A stretch of DNA of 64,000 nucleotides, taken from Bradyrhizobium jicamae (GTDB taxonomy: Bacteria > Pseudomonadota > Alphaproteobacteria > Rhizobiales > Xanthobacteraceae). Positions 34,746-44,243 of this stretch are shown piece by piece. Within the stretch, counting starts at the first letter, position 1. Each line of letters begins with the position of its first letter. The notes beneath the pieces were generated by a model that saw nothing but the letters and a program-made list of their open reading frames with translations, did not search any database and was not told the origin of the DNA. A program made the position numbers and the translations under genes. The stretch is taken from NCBI RefSeq assembly GCF_001440395.1, contig NZ_LLXZ01000105.1:1-64000 (forward strand), written 5' to 3'.

Positions 34746-36011
34746 ATGAATCACTTCGACTATCGCAACGGCGTGCTGCACGCCGAGGCCGTCAACCTGT
34801 CCGAACTGGCTGATGCCGTCGGCACGCCGTTCTATTGCTATTCGACCGCGACGCTGGAGCGCCATTACCGGGTCTTCACCGAGGCCTTTGCCGGCGAGAA
34901 GACGCTGGTCTGCTACGCCATGAAGGCGAATTCCAACCAGTCGGTGCTGCGCACGCTGGCGAAACTCGGCGCCGGCGCCGACGTCGTCTCGGGCGGCGAG
35001 TTGAAGCGGGCGCTGGCGGCGGGGATTCCGCCGAACAAGATCCTGTTCTCAGGCGTCGGCAAGACCGAGGCCGAACTGCGCGCGGCGCTCGCCGCCGACA
35101 TCCTCTGCATCAATGTCGAGTCCGAGCCTGAACTGGAATTGCTGTCGAGGCTCGCGGTTGAAGCCGGAAAGACCGCGCGGATTTCCTTGCGGGTCAACCC
35201 TGACGTCGATGCCGGCACCCACGCCAAGATCGCCACCGGCAAGTCCGAGAACAAGTTCGGCATTCCGATCGAGCGCGCCCGCGCGGTCTATGCCCGCGCG
35301 GCGAAGCTGCCGCGGATCGTGGTGACCGGCACCGACATGCATATCGGCAGCCAGATCACCGATCTCTCCAAGATGGAAACCGCGTTCCGGATCCTGTCCG
35401 ATTTCGTGCACACGCTGCGCGCCGACGGCCACAAGATCGAGCACATCGATTTCGGCGGCGGGCTCGGCATTCCCTATCACGCCGACCGCGAGGCGCCGCC
35501 GCTGCCGTCCGCCTATGCGGCGATGGTCAAGCGGGTGACGCACAATCTCGGCTGCACGCTGATGTTCGAGCCGGGGCGGATGATCGTCGGCAATGCCGGC
35601 ATCCTGGTCTCGCGCGTGATCTATGTGAAGCCGGGCGAGGCCAAGAACTTCGTCATCATCGACGCCGCGATGAACGATCTGATCCGCCCGACGCTGTATG
35701 AAGCCCACCATGACATCCTGCCGGTTCGCGAGCCGGCCAAGGGCGTGCGAATGATCACGGCCGACGTGGTCGGGCCGGTCTGCGAGACCGGCGACTATCT
35801 CGCGCTCGACCGCAATTTGCCCGAGCCCAAGGCCGGCGACCTCTTGGCGATCATGACCGCCGGCGCCTACGGCGCGGTTCAGTCCGGCTTCTACAATACG
35901 CGCGCGCTGGTGCCGGAAGTCCTGGTCAAGGACGACCAGTACGCCGTGGTCCGCCCGCGCATCGAGGTCGAGGATCTGATCGCGATGGACAAGCCCGCGC
36001 CCTGGCTGTGA
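34746..36011 (+). CDS. lysA: Diaminopimelate decarboxylase
   Basis: 421 residues. The PLP lysine is Lys60 in CYAMKANSNQ; HIGSQITDL, FGGGLGIPYH and the CETGDYLALDR motif with the active-site cysteine are present. It decarboxylates meso-diaminopimelate to L-lysine, the final step of lysine biosynthesis. It starts 14 bases after lptM. Confidence 0.97.
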   Translation: MNHFDYRNGVLHAEAVNLSELADAVGTPFYCYSTATLERHYRVFTEAFAGEKTLVCYAMKANSNQSVLRTLAKLGAGADVVSGGELKRALAAGIPPNKILFSGVGKTEAELRAALAADILCINVESEPELELLSRLAVEAGKTARISLRVNPDVDAGTHAKIATGKSENKFGIPIERARAVYARAAKLPRIVVTGTDMHIGSQITDLSKMETAFRILSDFVHTLRADGHKIEHIDFGGGLGIPYHADREAPPLPSAYAAMVKRVTHNLGCTLMFEPGRMIVGNAGILVSRVIYVKPGEAKNFVIIDAAMNDLIRPTLYEAHHDILPVREPAKGVRMITADVVGPVCETGDYLALDRNLPEPKAGDLLAIMTAGAYGAVQSGFYNTRALVPEVLVKDDQYAVVRPRIEVEDLIAMDKPAPWL

Positions 36012-36189
36012 TCGATAAGCGGTCTGTCGTGCGCTGACATTGCGCCGATTTCGAAGGAGGTTCCGAAGCGCATTCTGGCTTTGGCGATTTTGACGATGGC
36101 GACGGTGTCAGCTTTGCATCGTTCGGCCTCATTATGCGTCCTTGATAGAACTCGGGATCGACGATCGCAGCGAACCAGGGAGAACAGCC

Positions 36190-36732
36190 ATGACAGTTTC
36201 GACGGAACGCGCAGTCCTTGCCGGCGGCTGCTTCTGGGGCGTGCAGGATCTGCTGCGCCGCTATCCCGGCGTGATTTCGACCCGGGTCGGCTACACTGGC
36301 GGCGAGGTGCCGAACGCGACCTATCGCAACCACGGCAACCATGCCGAAGGCATTGAGATCATTTTCGATCCGAAGGTCATCAGCTATCGCAAGCTGCTGG
36401 AGTTCTTTTTCCAGATCCACGATCCCTCGACGCTGAACCGCCAGGGCAATGACCGCGGCGCGAGCTACCGGTCGGCGATCTACTACACCAGCGACGCACA
36501 GAAGCGGGTCGCGGAAGACACCATCGCCGATGTCGATGCGTCCGGCCTGTGGCCGGGCAAGGTCGTCACTGAAGTGGCGCCTGTCGGTCCGTTCTGGGAG
36601 GCCGAGCCCGAGCATCAGGACTATCTGGAAAAATACCCCGATGGTTACACCTGCCACTTCATCCGGCCGGATTGGGTGCTGCCGCATCGCGCCGAGAAGG
36701 TTGCCGCGGGCGGCGGAGTTTCTGCCGCGTGA
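36190..36732 (+). CDS. msrA: Peptide methionine (S)-S-oxide reductase
   Basis: 180 residues with the MsrA motif GGCFWG (catalytic Cys14), [19 protein letters not shown] and [13 protein letters not shown]. It repairs S-epimers of oxidised methionine. AGGGAG precedes the ATG at 36190. The last bases overlap the GTG of the ThDP enzyme gene (GTGA), so the two are coupled. Confidence 0.95.
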   Translation: MTVSTERAVLAGGCFWGVQDLLRRYPGVISTRVGYTGGEVPNATYRNHGNHAEGIEIIFDPKVISYRKLLEFFFQIHDPSTLNRQGNDRGASYRSAIYYTSDAQKRVAEDTIADVDASGLWPGKVVTEVAPVGPFWEAEPEHQDYLEKYPDGYTCHFIRPDWVLPHRAEKVAAGGGVSAA

Positions 36733-38369
36733 CCAAGGCCAGCGATCTCATGGTGGCCGCCCTCGAGAATGAGGGCGTCGAATACATCTTCGCCATTCCC
36801 GGCGAAGAGAATCTCGACGTGCTGGACTCGCTGCGGCGCTCGAAGATCAAGCTGGTGCTGACGCGGCATGAACAGGCGGCCGGCTTCATGGCGGCCACCT
36901 ACGGGCGTCTCACCGGGCGTGCCGGCGTCTGCCTGACGACGCTCGGTCCCGGTGCGCTCAATCTGACGACGGCCGCGGCCTACGCGCATCTGGGTGCGAT
37001 GCCGATGGTCATGATCACCGGACAGAAGGCGATCCGCAGCAGCCGTCAGGCGCGCTTCCAGATCGTCGACATCGTCGCGACGATGCGGCCGCTGACCAAG
37101 ATGGCGACGCAGATCGTCGCCGCGCAGAGCATTCCGACGCTGGTCCGCGACGCTTTTCGCGTGGCGCAGCAGGAGCGGCCGGGTCCGGTACATCTCGAAC
37201 TGCCCGAGGATATCGCGGCCGACGACGCGACGGCCGACATGGTTCCCCCGCATGTCGTCGAACTTCCGGTCGCGCCATCCGCGGCCATCGATCGCGCCGC
37301 TGACATGATCATGGCCGCGCGCAGGCCGCTCGTCATGCTGGGCGCCGCGGCGAGCCGTCCGCGCCTCGCCGAGCCGCTGTCGGCGTTCGTCCGGCGATGC
37401 GGCATTCCGTTCTTCAACACCCAGATGGGAAAGGGCGCGGTCAATGCCGGCTCCAATCTCTATATGGGCACGGCCGCGCTCTCGGAGCGGGATTGGGTGC
37501 ACGAGGCCATCGATCAGGCCGATCTGATCATTTCGATCGGCCACGACACCGTTGAAAAGCCGCCGTTCCTGATGGGCCATGACGGACCGCAGGTGATTCA
37601 TGTCGGCGCCACGCCGGCGACGGTGGAGCAGGTCTACTTCCCGCAAGCCGAGATCGTCGGCGACGTCGGCGCGGGCCTCGCCGCCCTCGCCGATCGCCTG
37701 GAAGGCAAGCTCCCCAATGGCCAAGCATTGCTGGGTTTGCGGGAGGGAATCCTTGCCCACCTCGCCGAACGGTCGACCGAGGACCGGTTTCCTCTGACGC
37801 CGCAGCGCATCGTGCACGACGTCCGCCAGGTCATCCCGCCGGACGGCATCGTTGCCCTCGACAACGGCATGTACAAGATCTGGTTCGCCCGCAACTATCG
37901 CACCAGCGTCGCCAACACGCTGCTGCTCGACAATGCGCTGGCGACCATGGGTGCGGGCCTTCCTTCGGCGATCGCAGCCGCGCTGATTCATCCGGACAGG
38001 CGCGTGCTCGCCGTCTGTGGCGACGGCGGCTTCATGATGAATTCGCAGGAGCTGGAAACGGCCGTGCGGCTCAAACTGAATCTTGTCGTGCTCGTGCTCG
38101 AGGATCGCGCCTACGGCATGATCCGCTGGAAACAGGACGTCGATGCGTTTCCGGACTTCGGCCTCGAGTTCGGCAATCCTGATTTCGTCGCCTATGCGAA
38201 GTCATACGGAGCCGACGGCTCCCGCGTCGGCAAGGCCTCGGAACTATCGACCATGCTGGAGGCTGCTTTCGAGGAAGGCGGCTTGCATCTCGTCGTAGTG
38301 CCCGTCGACTACAGTGAGAACATGCGCGTGCTCGTCAAGGAGTTGCCCCCGGTAGTTCAGGCCAAGTGA
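36729..38369 (+). CDS. Thiamin-diphosphate enzyme, acetolactate-synthase-large-subunit-like
   Basis: 546 residues. N-terminal PYR domain with Glu48 in [10 protein letters not shown], a central domain, and the C-terminal PP domain with GDGGFMMN (ThDP motif GDG...N). It is like catabolic acetolactate synthase and other POX-type decarboxylases. The start is a GTG at 36729 that shares bases with the msrA stop, with GGAG upstream. No small subunit is adjacent, so it is unlikely to be the biosynthetic IlvB, whose regulatory subunit is normally next to it. The product name is family-level; pyruvate oxidase or acetolactate synthase are the main options. Confidence 0.82.
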   Translation: MTKASDLMVAALENEGVEYIFAIPGEENLDVLDSLRRSKIKLVLTRHEQAAGFMAATYGRLTGRAGVCLTTLGPGALNLTTAAAYAHLGAMPMVMITGQKAIRSSRQARFQIVDIVATMRPLTKMATQIVAAQSIPTLVRDAFRVAQQERPGPVHLELPEDIAADDATADMVPPHVVELPVAPSAAIDRAADMIMAARRPLVMLGAAASRPRLAEPLSAFVRRCGIPFFNTQMGKGAVNAGSNLYMGTAALSERDWVHEAIDQADLIISIGHDTVEKPPFLMGHDGPQVIHVGATPATVEQVYFPQAEIVGDVGAGLAALADRLEGKLPNGQALLGLREGILAHLAERSTEDRFPLTPQRIVHDVRQVIPPDGIVALDNGMYKIWFARNYRTSVANTLLLDNALATMGAGLPSAIAAALIHPDRRVLAVCGDGGFMMNSQELETAVRLKLNLVVLVLEDRAYGMIRWKQDVDAFPDFGLEFGNPDFVAYAKSYGADGSRVGKASELSTMLEAAFEEGGLHLVVVPVDYSENMRVLVKELPPVVQAK

Positions 38370-38532
38370 AAGCCTTGCATCGGTCTTGTGCGCGAAAATC
38401 TATTTTCGATTACGTCGTACGGCCACCGCAAAGGTGCTGCTGAATCCCAAAACCAGAGCTTGATGCTTTTGCACGTTCGTTGTTTACGATCCAGTGAATC
38501 GAACCCAATGAAACTTGGGCATGGGAAATCGC

Positions 38533-39702
38533 ATGGGGATAAAAAACCATACTGCTGCGCCCGCGGTAGCACTTGCTCTCGGACTATCCTTCACGCCGCC
38601 GGCGGCCATCGTCACCGATGCGATGATCGGCGCCGTCGCGTCGCTCGTCGCGGCCGCCATCGGCAATCTCGGTTTCATCACGCCCGCCATGGGTGATCCG
38701 GCCGCACTCACGAAGAAGCAAGCGGACGCGCTCGCCACATACAATAATTCACGCAGCCAGTTTGAGCAGATCCTGGCCCAGCGGCGCGCGCAGATCAGTT
38801 CGAAGCAACTACCGAACTTGCCGGGACAAGCGCTCTACCTTGCGCGCAACAGCATGATGAGCGCGTACAAGGACCTCACCGACGCGCTTCCGTCCAGAAT
38901 AGGGAAGCCCAACAAATACGGAATCCCTCCGGCGTATTTCAGCGCCGACAATGAACCGCTGCTCGATGAGTATAGAAAACTCTTCGACAGCATGCAGGCA
39001 CCGCCCGCTAACGCGCAAAACTCGGATACGCCGTTCAAGGACGTCGTCGATCTCGGCACGGCCATTGCGCGCGCCAGGGGACTCGATGCGGCCAATGCCG
39101 AAGCCGCAGGCCGCATCAGCCTGGGGCTGTTCTATGCCGAGACCAACGGCAATCAGAACATCGGCAATGCGCGCTCGAACAAATACAAGGGCAGCCTGCA
39201 ATCAGGCGTGTCAGAAGATCAGAACGGGCAAAGGAAATGGGCGGCTATAAAGAAGTCGATAGCCGCCTTTGATCCCGCATTGAACGCGCGCGACGACAAG
39301 GAAGAGGCGCGGGCCGGCAATCTGGATCGTCGGTACAACCACTGGACCGCGGTGCGCGATGCCCTCATGAACGCGCACGCGGATATTTTTCCGCAGGTGC
39401 CGGCGATCGTGAAGACGCTGCCGGACCCGATCGATCAGATGAAGCTCTTTGAACTGATCCAGATCATTCCGAGCCCGACCAAATCCGCACTCGGCTCACG
39501 CAACCTGCTCGACTACAGGGTCTCCGACCCCAGAATCATGGGATATCTGCGGAACAACAGCATGTTCACCTTTGGACAGGCCGACAGGGCGAAAACATCT
39601 GCAACCTTCCGCGAGATTATGGATGCGATGTGGCTCTTCAATGAAAAATTTGAACGGGCGCTTTCCAAGTTCGACGAGATCAAGAAGCAGTCAAAGAGTT
39701 GA
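38533..39702 (+). CDS. Exported protein of unknown family with a lytic-transglycosylase-like motif
   Basis: 389 residues from ATG 38533 (GGGAA seven bases upstream). A signal-like hydrophobic stretch spans about residues 7-45. I do not recognise a family. One stretch around Glu203 reads YAETNGNQNIGN then SNKYKGSLQSG, close to the glutamate motif of SLT-type lytic transglycosylases (E-S-x-x-N...S...G-x-x-Q). Several predicted helices with few cysteines follow. It heads a run of peptidoglycan-modifying genes, with the amidase gene convergent 42 bases downstream. The enzymatic reading is an inference. Confidence 0.55.
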   Translation: MGIKNHTAAPAVALALGLSFTPPAAIVTDAMIGAVASLVAAAIGNLGFITPAMGDPAALTKKQADALATYNNSRSQFEQILAQRRAQISSKQLPNLPGQALYLARNSMMSAYKDLTDALPSRIGKPNKYGIPPAYFSADNEPLLDEYRKLFDSMQAPPANAQNSDTPFKDVVDLGTAIARARGLDAANAEAAGRISLGLFYAETNGNQNIGNARSNKYKGSLQSGVSEDQNGQRKWAAIKKSIAAFDPALNARDDKEEARAGNLDRRYNHWTAVRDALMNAHADIFPQVPAIVKTLPDPIDQMKLFELIQIIPSPTKSALGSRNLLDYRVSDPRIMGYLRNNSMFTFGQADRAKTSATFREIMDAMWLFNEKFERALSKFDEIKKQSKS

Positions 39703-39744
39703 AGGCGGCGGACGGGAAGGAGATGCGAGGCTGCCACCGCACCA

Positions 39745-40764
39745 TCAGAGCGGACCGAGCATTCCCCATCGCGGCTCACAGAATTCCTTGACCGCCGCCG
39801 CGACGCCGCTGCTGATGATGTCGCGGCGTTCAGGCGAACTCATCATGAGTTCTTCGTCGCGGTTGATGATCGAGCCCGCCTCCAGCAGCGCGGCAGCCAT
39901 ACGGGTCTTTCTCAGTACGATGAGTTCATCGTAGCGATACACGCCGGTTTCCCGGTTCAGCAGCGGACGCTGGTGCCGGCCCATGATCGGCTGGGAATAT
40001 TGCCTGGCGTACTCAAGGCCCTGGGCTTTCATTTCTTTGCCGATCAGTTCGGCGAACATGAGGCTTGTCTTGAAGTCCGGATTCTCGCGCGAGACAAAGA
40101 CGGAGTATCCGCTGAAGCGGTCGCTGAAACGGCTTTTCTTTCCCTCGAATTCCCAATCCTCGAGGAATTTGTTGGGCACGGAGTCATGGTGGATCGACAG
40201 GAGAAGGTCCGCGCGCAGATCGTTGGCGGTGGCGACGCGTTTGAAGAGGCTGCGCCTGGCCTTGCCCTCGGTCAGAAGCAATCTGGTCTCGGCAAAGCCT
40301 TCCGCCTTCAGTTTCTGCTCGATCTGCTTCGCAAGGCGCAGATTGAAGACGAACTCGGAGACGTTGCGGGCGCTGATCGCGCCTTCCGATTCGGCGGTAT
40401 GTCCCACATCAAGCACGATCCGGAACTTCGAGGGTTCGCAACGCGTCGCCACCGGTTTCAAAGCGGCAGTGGGCAATTGGACCGGACCCAGCGCGGCAAG
40501 CTTTACGGTCTGACGCTTTGACGAGGCCGCACGTTTCGCCAAAGCGGCTGACTTGGACGAAGTCACCTGCTTTGCCGGCTTGGCTTGTTTTGACGGTTTG
40601 CCTTGCTTTGGAGAGCCTTTGAGGAGATCCGAGAGCCAGCCGGCGTTGCCGGCGTCGATCGGCAGCAGCACCACTGCAGCCATCGCCGCGATGACCGTGC
40701 GGCGGCCGGGCCAGAATCCCCAAGCGATACTGCCGAGAACATAAATGAACTCGCGGCGCTTCAT
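39745..40764 (-). CDS. N-acetylmuramoyl-L-alanine amidase (Amidase_3, AmiC-like)
   Basis: 339 residues. The N-terminus MKRREF...GRRTVIAAM holds a twin-arginine signal and hydrophobic helix, and a Lys-rich linker (about 50-90) follows. The catalytic domain (about 113-335) shows the zinc ligands His122 (DVGHT), Glu137 (SEFVF) and His192 (SIHHDS), with Glu294 (LLEAGSI) as catalytic glutamate. These are all Amidase_3 positions. It cleaves the amide bond between MurNAc and the stem peptide, in cell separation or wall turnover. AMIN targeting domain is not apparent. It is convergent with the upstream unknown gene. Confidence 0.9.
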   Translation of the reverse strand: MKRREFIYVLGSIAWGFWPGRRTVIAAMAAVVLLPIDAGNAGWLSDLLKGSPKQGKPSKQAKPAKQVTSSKSAALAKRAASSKRQTVKLAALGPVQLPTAALKPVATRCEPSKFRIVLDVGHTAESEGAISARNVSEFVFNLRLAKQIEQKLKAEGFAETRLLLTEGKARRSLFKRVATANDLRADLLLSIHHDSVPNKFLEDWEFEGKKSRFSDRFSGYSVFVSRENPDFKTSLMFAELIGKEMKAQGLEYARQYSQPIMGRHQRPLLNRETGVYRYDELIVLRKTRMAAALLEAGSIINRDEELMMSSPERRDIISSGVAAAVKEFCEPRWGMLGPL

Positions 40765-41134
40765 GCTCGCTCCCCTGAAGGCATCATAGCATCAGAAACC
40801 GCAATGCCGGAAGAGGGGCGGTGATGTCCATTCCGGGTCAGTACGGAACACGACGCGACGCCTGCCGGATGTCTGGTTTTATCTTTGGCGCGCGTCCGTT
40901 TCATTCCCAACAACCGACGCAAATGCTCCCTATCCTCATGTCAGGTTTGTGGCAATTTCAGCCGTGAGCCGCCTTTCTTCCTGCTCGGCAAAGATTTCCC
41001 ACCGGCGCGCACCGCTAGTTCCCTGCGACGATTGGCGGTGTGAGTGGTGCCGGCCGCGCTTGGTAGATTCAGGAATCACGATCTGAGATTTTATGCGACA
41101 GAAGCGCGAACTGGCATTTCAACCGAGGCATGGC
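40765..41134. other. Divergent intergenic region of the amidase and the transpeptidase
   Basis: 370 bases between the amidase start and the plus-strand L,D-transpeptidase start. No ORF with a credible ribosome binding site, repeat or hairpin was identified; it probably holds the promoters of both genes. Confidence 0.6.
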
Positions 41135-42709
41135 ATGGCAAGTCGATTGACGACGGCGCAATCCACCGTGGCGATGTGGTGTTGGGGGAGGCCCACCATC
41201 GTGACGCTCGCGGCGATGGCGCTACTTGCGACGCTGCCCGCCCCCGCCGTGGCGCAACGGGCGCGCCCCGCGCCACCTGTCGAGGCGACGGCACCGCGCG
41301 AGGCAGGCGAGCCGATCATGGCAATCGTGTCGATCAAGACCCAGCACGTCACCTTCTACGACGCCGACGGCTGGATCGCGCGCGCACCGGTGTCGACCGG
41401 CACGACCGGACGTGAGACGCCAGCCGGCATCTTCGCCATCCTCGAGAAGAACAGGGATCACCGCTCGTCTCTTTACGACGATGCCGAGATGCCGCACATG
41501 CAGCGCATCACCTGGAACGGTATCGCGATGCACGGCGGGCCGTTGCCCGGATATGCGGCCTCGCACGGCTGCATCCGGATGCCTTTTGGCTTTGCCGAGA
41601 AGCAGTTCGACAGGACGCGGATCGGGATGCGCGTGATCATCTCGCCGAACGACGCGGCTCCGGTCGAGATTTCCCACCCGGCGCTGTTGATGCCGAAAGC
41701 GGAGGCCGTCGCGACTGCTCCGTCGCGCGTCGAGACGCTGGCCCGCGAGGCCGCAGAGGCCGTCAAGACGGCCGACGAGGCGAAAAAGGCCGCCGCGACG
41801 GCGGCGCGCGAGTCAGCTTCCCTCGCTGCGTCGCTGCGCAAGCTGGAAGGGCTCAAAAGGAGCGCCGACGCCGAACTTGCGTCCGCCGACAAGGCGTCCG
41901 CCGCCGCAAAAACGGACCAGGCTCGGACGCAGGCCGAAGACCGGAAGCAGAAGGCCGCCCCAAGGGCCGTCCAGGCTGCTACCGAACTCGACACCGCCAA
42001 GGCTGACACGAAGTCGAAGCTCGATGCCGCGGCGGCCGCAAAGGACGCCGCCAAGGCGTCCGAAAAGAGGAAAGCAGAGCTGACCAAGGCTGCGGGCGAG
42101 GCGAAGCTCGCGCTCGAGCCCGTCTCGATCTACATCAGCCGCGCGACGCAGAAGCTGTACGTGCGGCGCAACACGCACAAGCCGGCGCCGGACGGCGGCG
42201 GCGAGGTGTTCGATACGTCCATCGAGGTTCCGATCGCGATTCGCGACCCCGGCAGGAGGATCGGCACGCATGTGTTCACGGCGATGGCGCGCAACGATTC
42301 GGGCCTGCGCTGGAGTGCGGTCACGATCGACAACGGGGACGACGCCAGGGGCGCGCTCGACCGCATCACCATCCCGCAGGATGTGCTCGATCGCATCGCG
42401 CCGACCGCATTGCCGCGGTCCTCGATCGTCATCTCGGACGAGCCGCTGAGCCGCGAGACCAACTATCGCACCGAGTTCGTCGTGGTGCTGAGCGACCAGC
42501 CCCAGGGCGGCTTCATTACGCGCCGGCCTTCGCCCGCCGTCGACATGGCGGACAGCAGCACCTGGGGCGGCGAAAGCTCCGGCTTCTTTTTTCAGCCCTG
42601 GAGTCCCCAACCCCAAACCGGCACTACGCGTCAGCGCGGGGGGCAACCTTATTATCCGGCGCAGCAGGGCAATCCGATGCAACAGGGCTACCCGATGCAA
42701 CGGTGGTGA
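41135..42709 (+). CDS. L,D-transpeptidase (YkuD) with coiled coil and a second, non-catalytic YkuD-like domain
   Basis: 524 residues from ATG 41135 (GAGG before it). A signal peptide (1-40, ending AVA-Q) precedes a YkuD domain of about 57-185 with His133 (MHGG), His144 and Cys146 (SHGCIR), so the catalytic centre is intact. Residues 195-325 are Ala/Lys/Glu-rich coiled coil. From about 330 a second domain begins like YkuD (VSIYISRATQKLYVRR, later RIGTHVFTA) but its end, PRSSIVISDEPLSRE, lacks His and SHGC. The tail is Gln/Pro-rich. Such enzymes form 3-3 cross-links or attach lipoproteins. A paralogue at 44244-45755 faces it. Confidence 0.88.
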   Translation: MASRLTTAQSTVAMWCWGRPTIVTLAAMALLATLPAPAVAQRARPAPPVEATAPREAGEPIMAIVSIKTQHVTFYDADGWIARAPVSTGTTGRETPAGIFAILEKNRDHRSSLYDDAEMPHMQRITWNGIAMHGGPLPGYAASHGCIRMPFGFAEKQFDRTRIGMRVIISPNDAAPVEISHPALLMPKAEAVATAPSRVETLAREAAEAVKTADEAKKAAATAARESASLAASLRKLEGLKRSADAELASADKASAAAKTDQARTQAEDRKQKAAPRAVQAATELDTAKADTKSKLDAAAAAKDAAKASEKRKAELTKAAGEAKLALEPVSIYISRATQKLYVRRNTHKPAPDGGGEVFDTSIEVPIAIRDPGRRIGTHVFTAMARNDSGLRWSAVTIDNGDDARGALDRITIPQDVLDRIAPTALPRSSIVISDEPLSRETNYRTEFVVVLSDQPQGGFITRRPSPAVDMADSSTWGGESSGFFFQPWSPQPQTGTTRQRGGQPYYPAQQGNPMQQGYPMQRW

Positions 42710-43065
42710 GAGGCGGCACGCGAGCCATCAGGCACAAGTCCGCTTCGGTTTTGGCGGAAGTCGAACATCCCAGTACCTTGGCCCGCTTCTGCTCACGGAA
42801 ACGTTTTGAGCGGATGTAAACCAATTCACATACCGCAGAGTGCCACCGCAATATCGTTTGATCCGGTATCGCGTCGGCTTCGCAGCCGCTCTGAAGGCAG
42901 CGCGCTGCTCTCAACCTGGTCGTTCGACGAACGCGGGTTGCGGTGAAACCGGACGCGCATTTTGAATGGCAGGCTCGCCCGGCTGTGAACCAGCGGGCGG
43001 ATCATACTGAAAGCAATTGTCGGATTGCGTTGGCGCGCGCAATAACATGCGCAAAGCGGGTCGCT
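42710..43065. other. Intergenic stretch before the secreted unknown gene
   Basis: About 356 bases. I see no gene with a good start and no terminator with a T run. The sequence looks like ordinary spacer, with a short inverted motif near 42750-42770. A promoter for the following gene is likely but cannot be pinpointed. Confidence 0.5.
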
Positions 43066-43824
43066 ATGAACCGGATTGCCGGCAAGGAAAGCGGTTACCA
43101 CGCCATGCCGCATCGTTCGATGCGGAGACGAACGGGCGGCGCTCTCATTGCGATGCTCTCGATCGGATGTATCGTCCTCCTCACGAGCGAAGCCAGTGCT
43201 CGATGTTCGGCGCGAGCCGCCCTGCAGAATCGCCTGACGCCCAAGACAGCTCCCTCCAATGCGCCGCCGGCTCCAGTCACATCCGCCTTCGCGGTTCCGG
43301 TGTGGCGGACAATTACAGTCGGAACGTTTGCAAATTCTTTTGCCCTGCTTAGCGCGCTGGACGCAGCAGGCTGTGGCATCGGAAGCCTCGCTGAGGAAAT
43401 TCTCGCGCGACCGGCCTTTAACGTCGGCACGACGAAAGCAAACGTGGAGCTGTTTGCGGTGTCGGCCGCCGAACTCGGCTTTCAGACCGGTACTGTGCGG
43501 CTGGCGGAGGTCTATGCGCGCGCTCGACAACTGGGCTTCGGACTTGCGGCAGCAGAGGTTGGTCCGCAACTGAGGCTGCAATATTTCGACCAGCCGATGG
43601 GTGAATTTCTCATTGCAATGGAGCCGATCAGAACGTGGAAGGGAGACCCCGTCATTTTGGCCGTGGCCAATGGCGGAGCGGGATTGGTTCTTATCGGCCA
43701 GGATGGCAGCGCCGACGCGGAAATACCCTTGGCGTCCCACTTCCTGTTCGTGCGGTCAAACGAAGCCGCCTTGGCGAGGGCTGTCCGCGGGGGCGATGAG
43801 GCCGCAACGCTCGGCCGACGCTGA
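43066..43824 (+). CDS. Exported protein of unknown function in the cell-wall block
   Basis: 252 residues from ATG 43066. A basic N-terminus and a hydrophobic helix ending SEASA-R (about residue 45) make a signal peptide. The mature part begins with a short Pro-rich stretch, then VWRTITVGTFANSFALLSALDAAGCGIG, AEEILARPAFNVGTTKANVELFAVSAAELGF, and QLGFGLAAAEVGPQLRLQYFDQPMGEFLIAMEPIRTW. I do not recognise the domain, though its regular pattern suggests a folded alpha/beta protein. A longer start at 42943 has no ribosome binding site. It lies on the plus strand between two L,D-transpeptidase genes. Confidence 0.6.
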   Translation: MNRIAGKESGYHAMPHRSMRRRTGGALIAMLSIGCIVLLTSEASARCSARAALQNRLTPKTAPSNAPPAPVTSAFAVPVWRTITVGTFANSFALLSALDAAGCGIGSLAEEILARPAFNVGTTKANVELFAVSAAELGFQTGTVRLAEVYARARQLGFGLAAAEVGPQLRLQYFDQPMGEFLIAMEPIRTWKGDPVILAVANGGAGLVLIGQDGSADAEIPLASHFLFVRSNEAALARAVRGGDEAATLGRR

Positions 43825-43854
43825 ATTTCTGAAACTGAACGAGGAGCAGCGACA

Positions 43855-44208
43855 ATGGAAGCAATTCCGCGCAAGCCACTCCGAACGGCCAGTCATTGCA
43901 GTTTGGTGATCCTTCTGGCGTGTTTGGTCGGCACGGCAGACGCTCGTCCGATGCTGTCGCCGGCGGAGCAATTTCCCGGTCCCTGGCTGGAAGTTACGCA
44001 AGAGGTCAGGGACATCCTCACGCTGAACAAAGTTTCTGCGTGCAGTCAGGCCGCGGGGCGCGAATCGTCGCGCAATCCGGGCGAATATCTCCTGTACTGC
44101 ACATCGGACGAGAAGCGCTGGACAAGCTGGCGCGTACAACCAGCGGCGCGCAGCGTTCGAGGCCCAAGCGGGCTCTTCCGGGACATCGGACTGCCAGAGG
44201 GGTATTAA
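43855..44208 (+). CDS. Small exported protein of unknown function
   Basis: 117 residues. Signal peptide to about residue 30 (TADA-R), then LSPAEQFPGPWLEVTQEVRDILTLNKVSACSQAAGRESSRNPGEYLLYCTSDEKRWTSWRVQPA. Two cysteines could form a disulfide. It sits 30 bases after the previous unknown gene on the same strand (likely one transcript) and ends 35 bases before the convergent transpeptidase stop. No family recognised. Confidence 0.55.
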   Translation: MEAIPRKPLRTASHCSLVILLACLVGTADARPMLSPAEQFPGPWLEVTQEVRDILTLNKVSACSQAAGRESSRNPGEYLLYCTSDEKRWTSWRVQPAARSVRGPSGLFRDIGLPEGY

Positions 44209-44243
44209 GACAGTCGAGCGGAGTTGCCGCGCGAAGAACCGGT

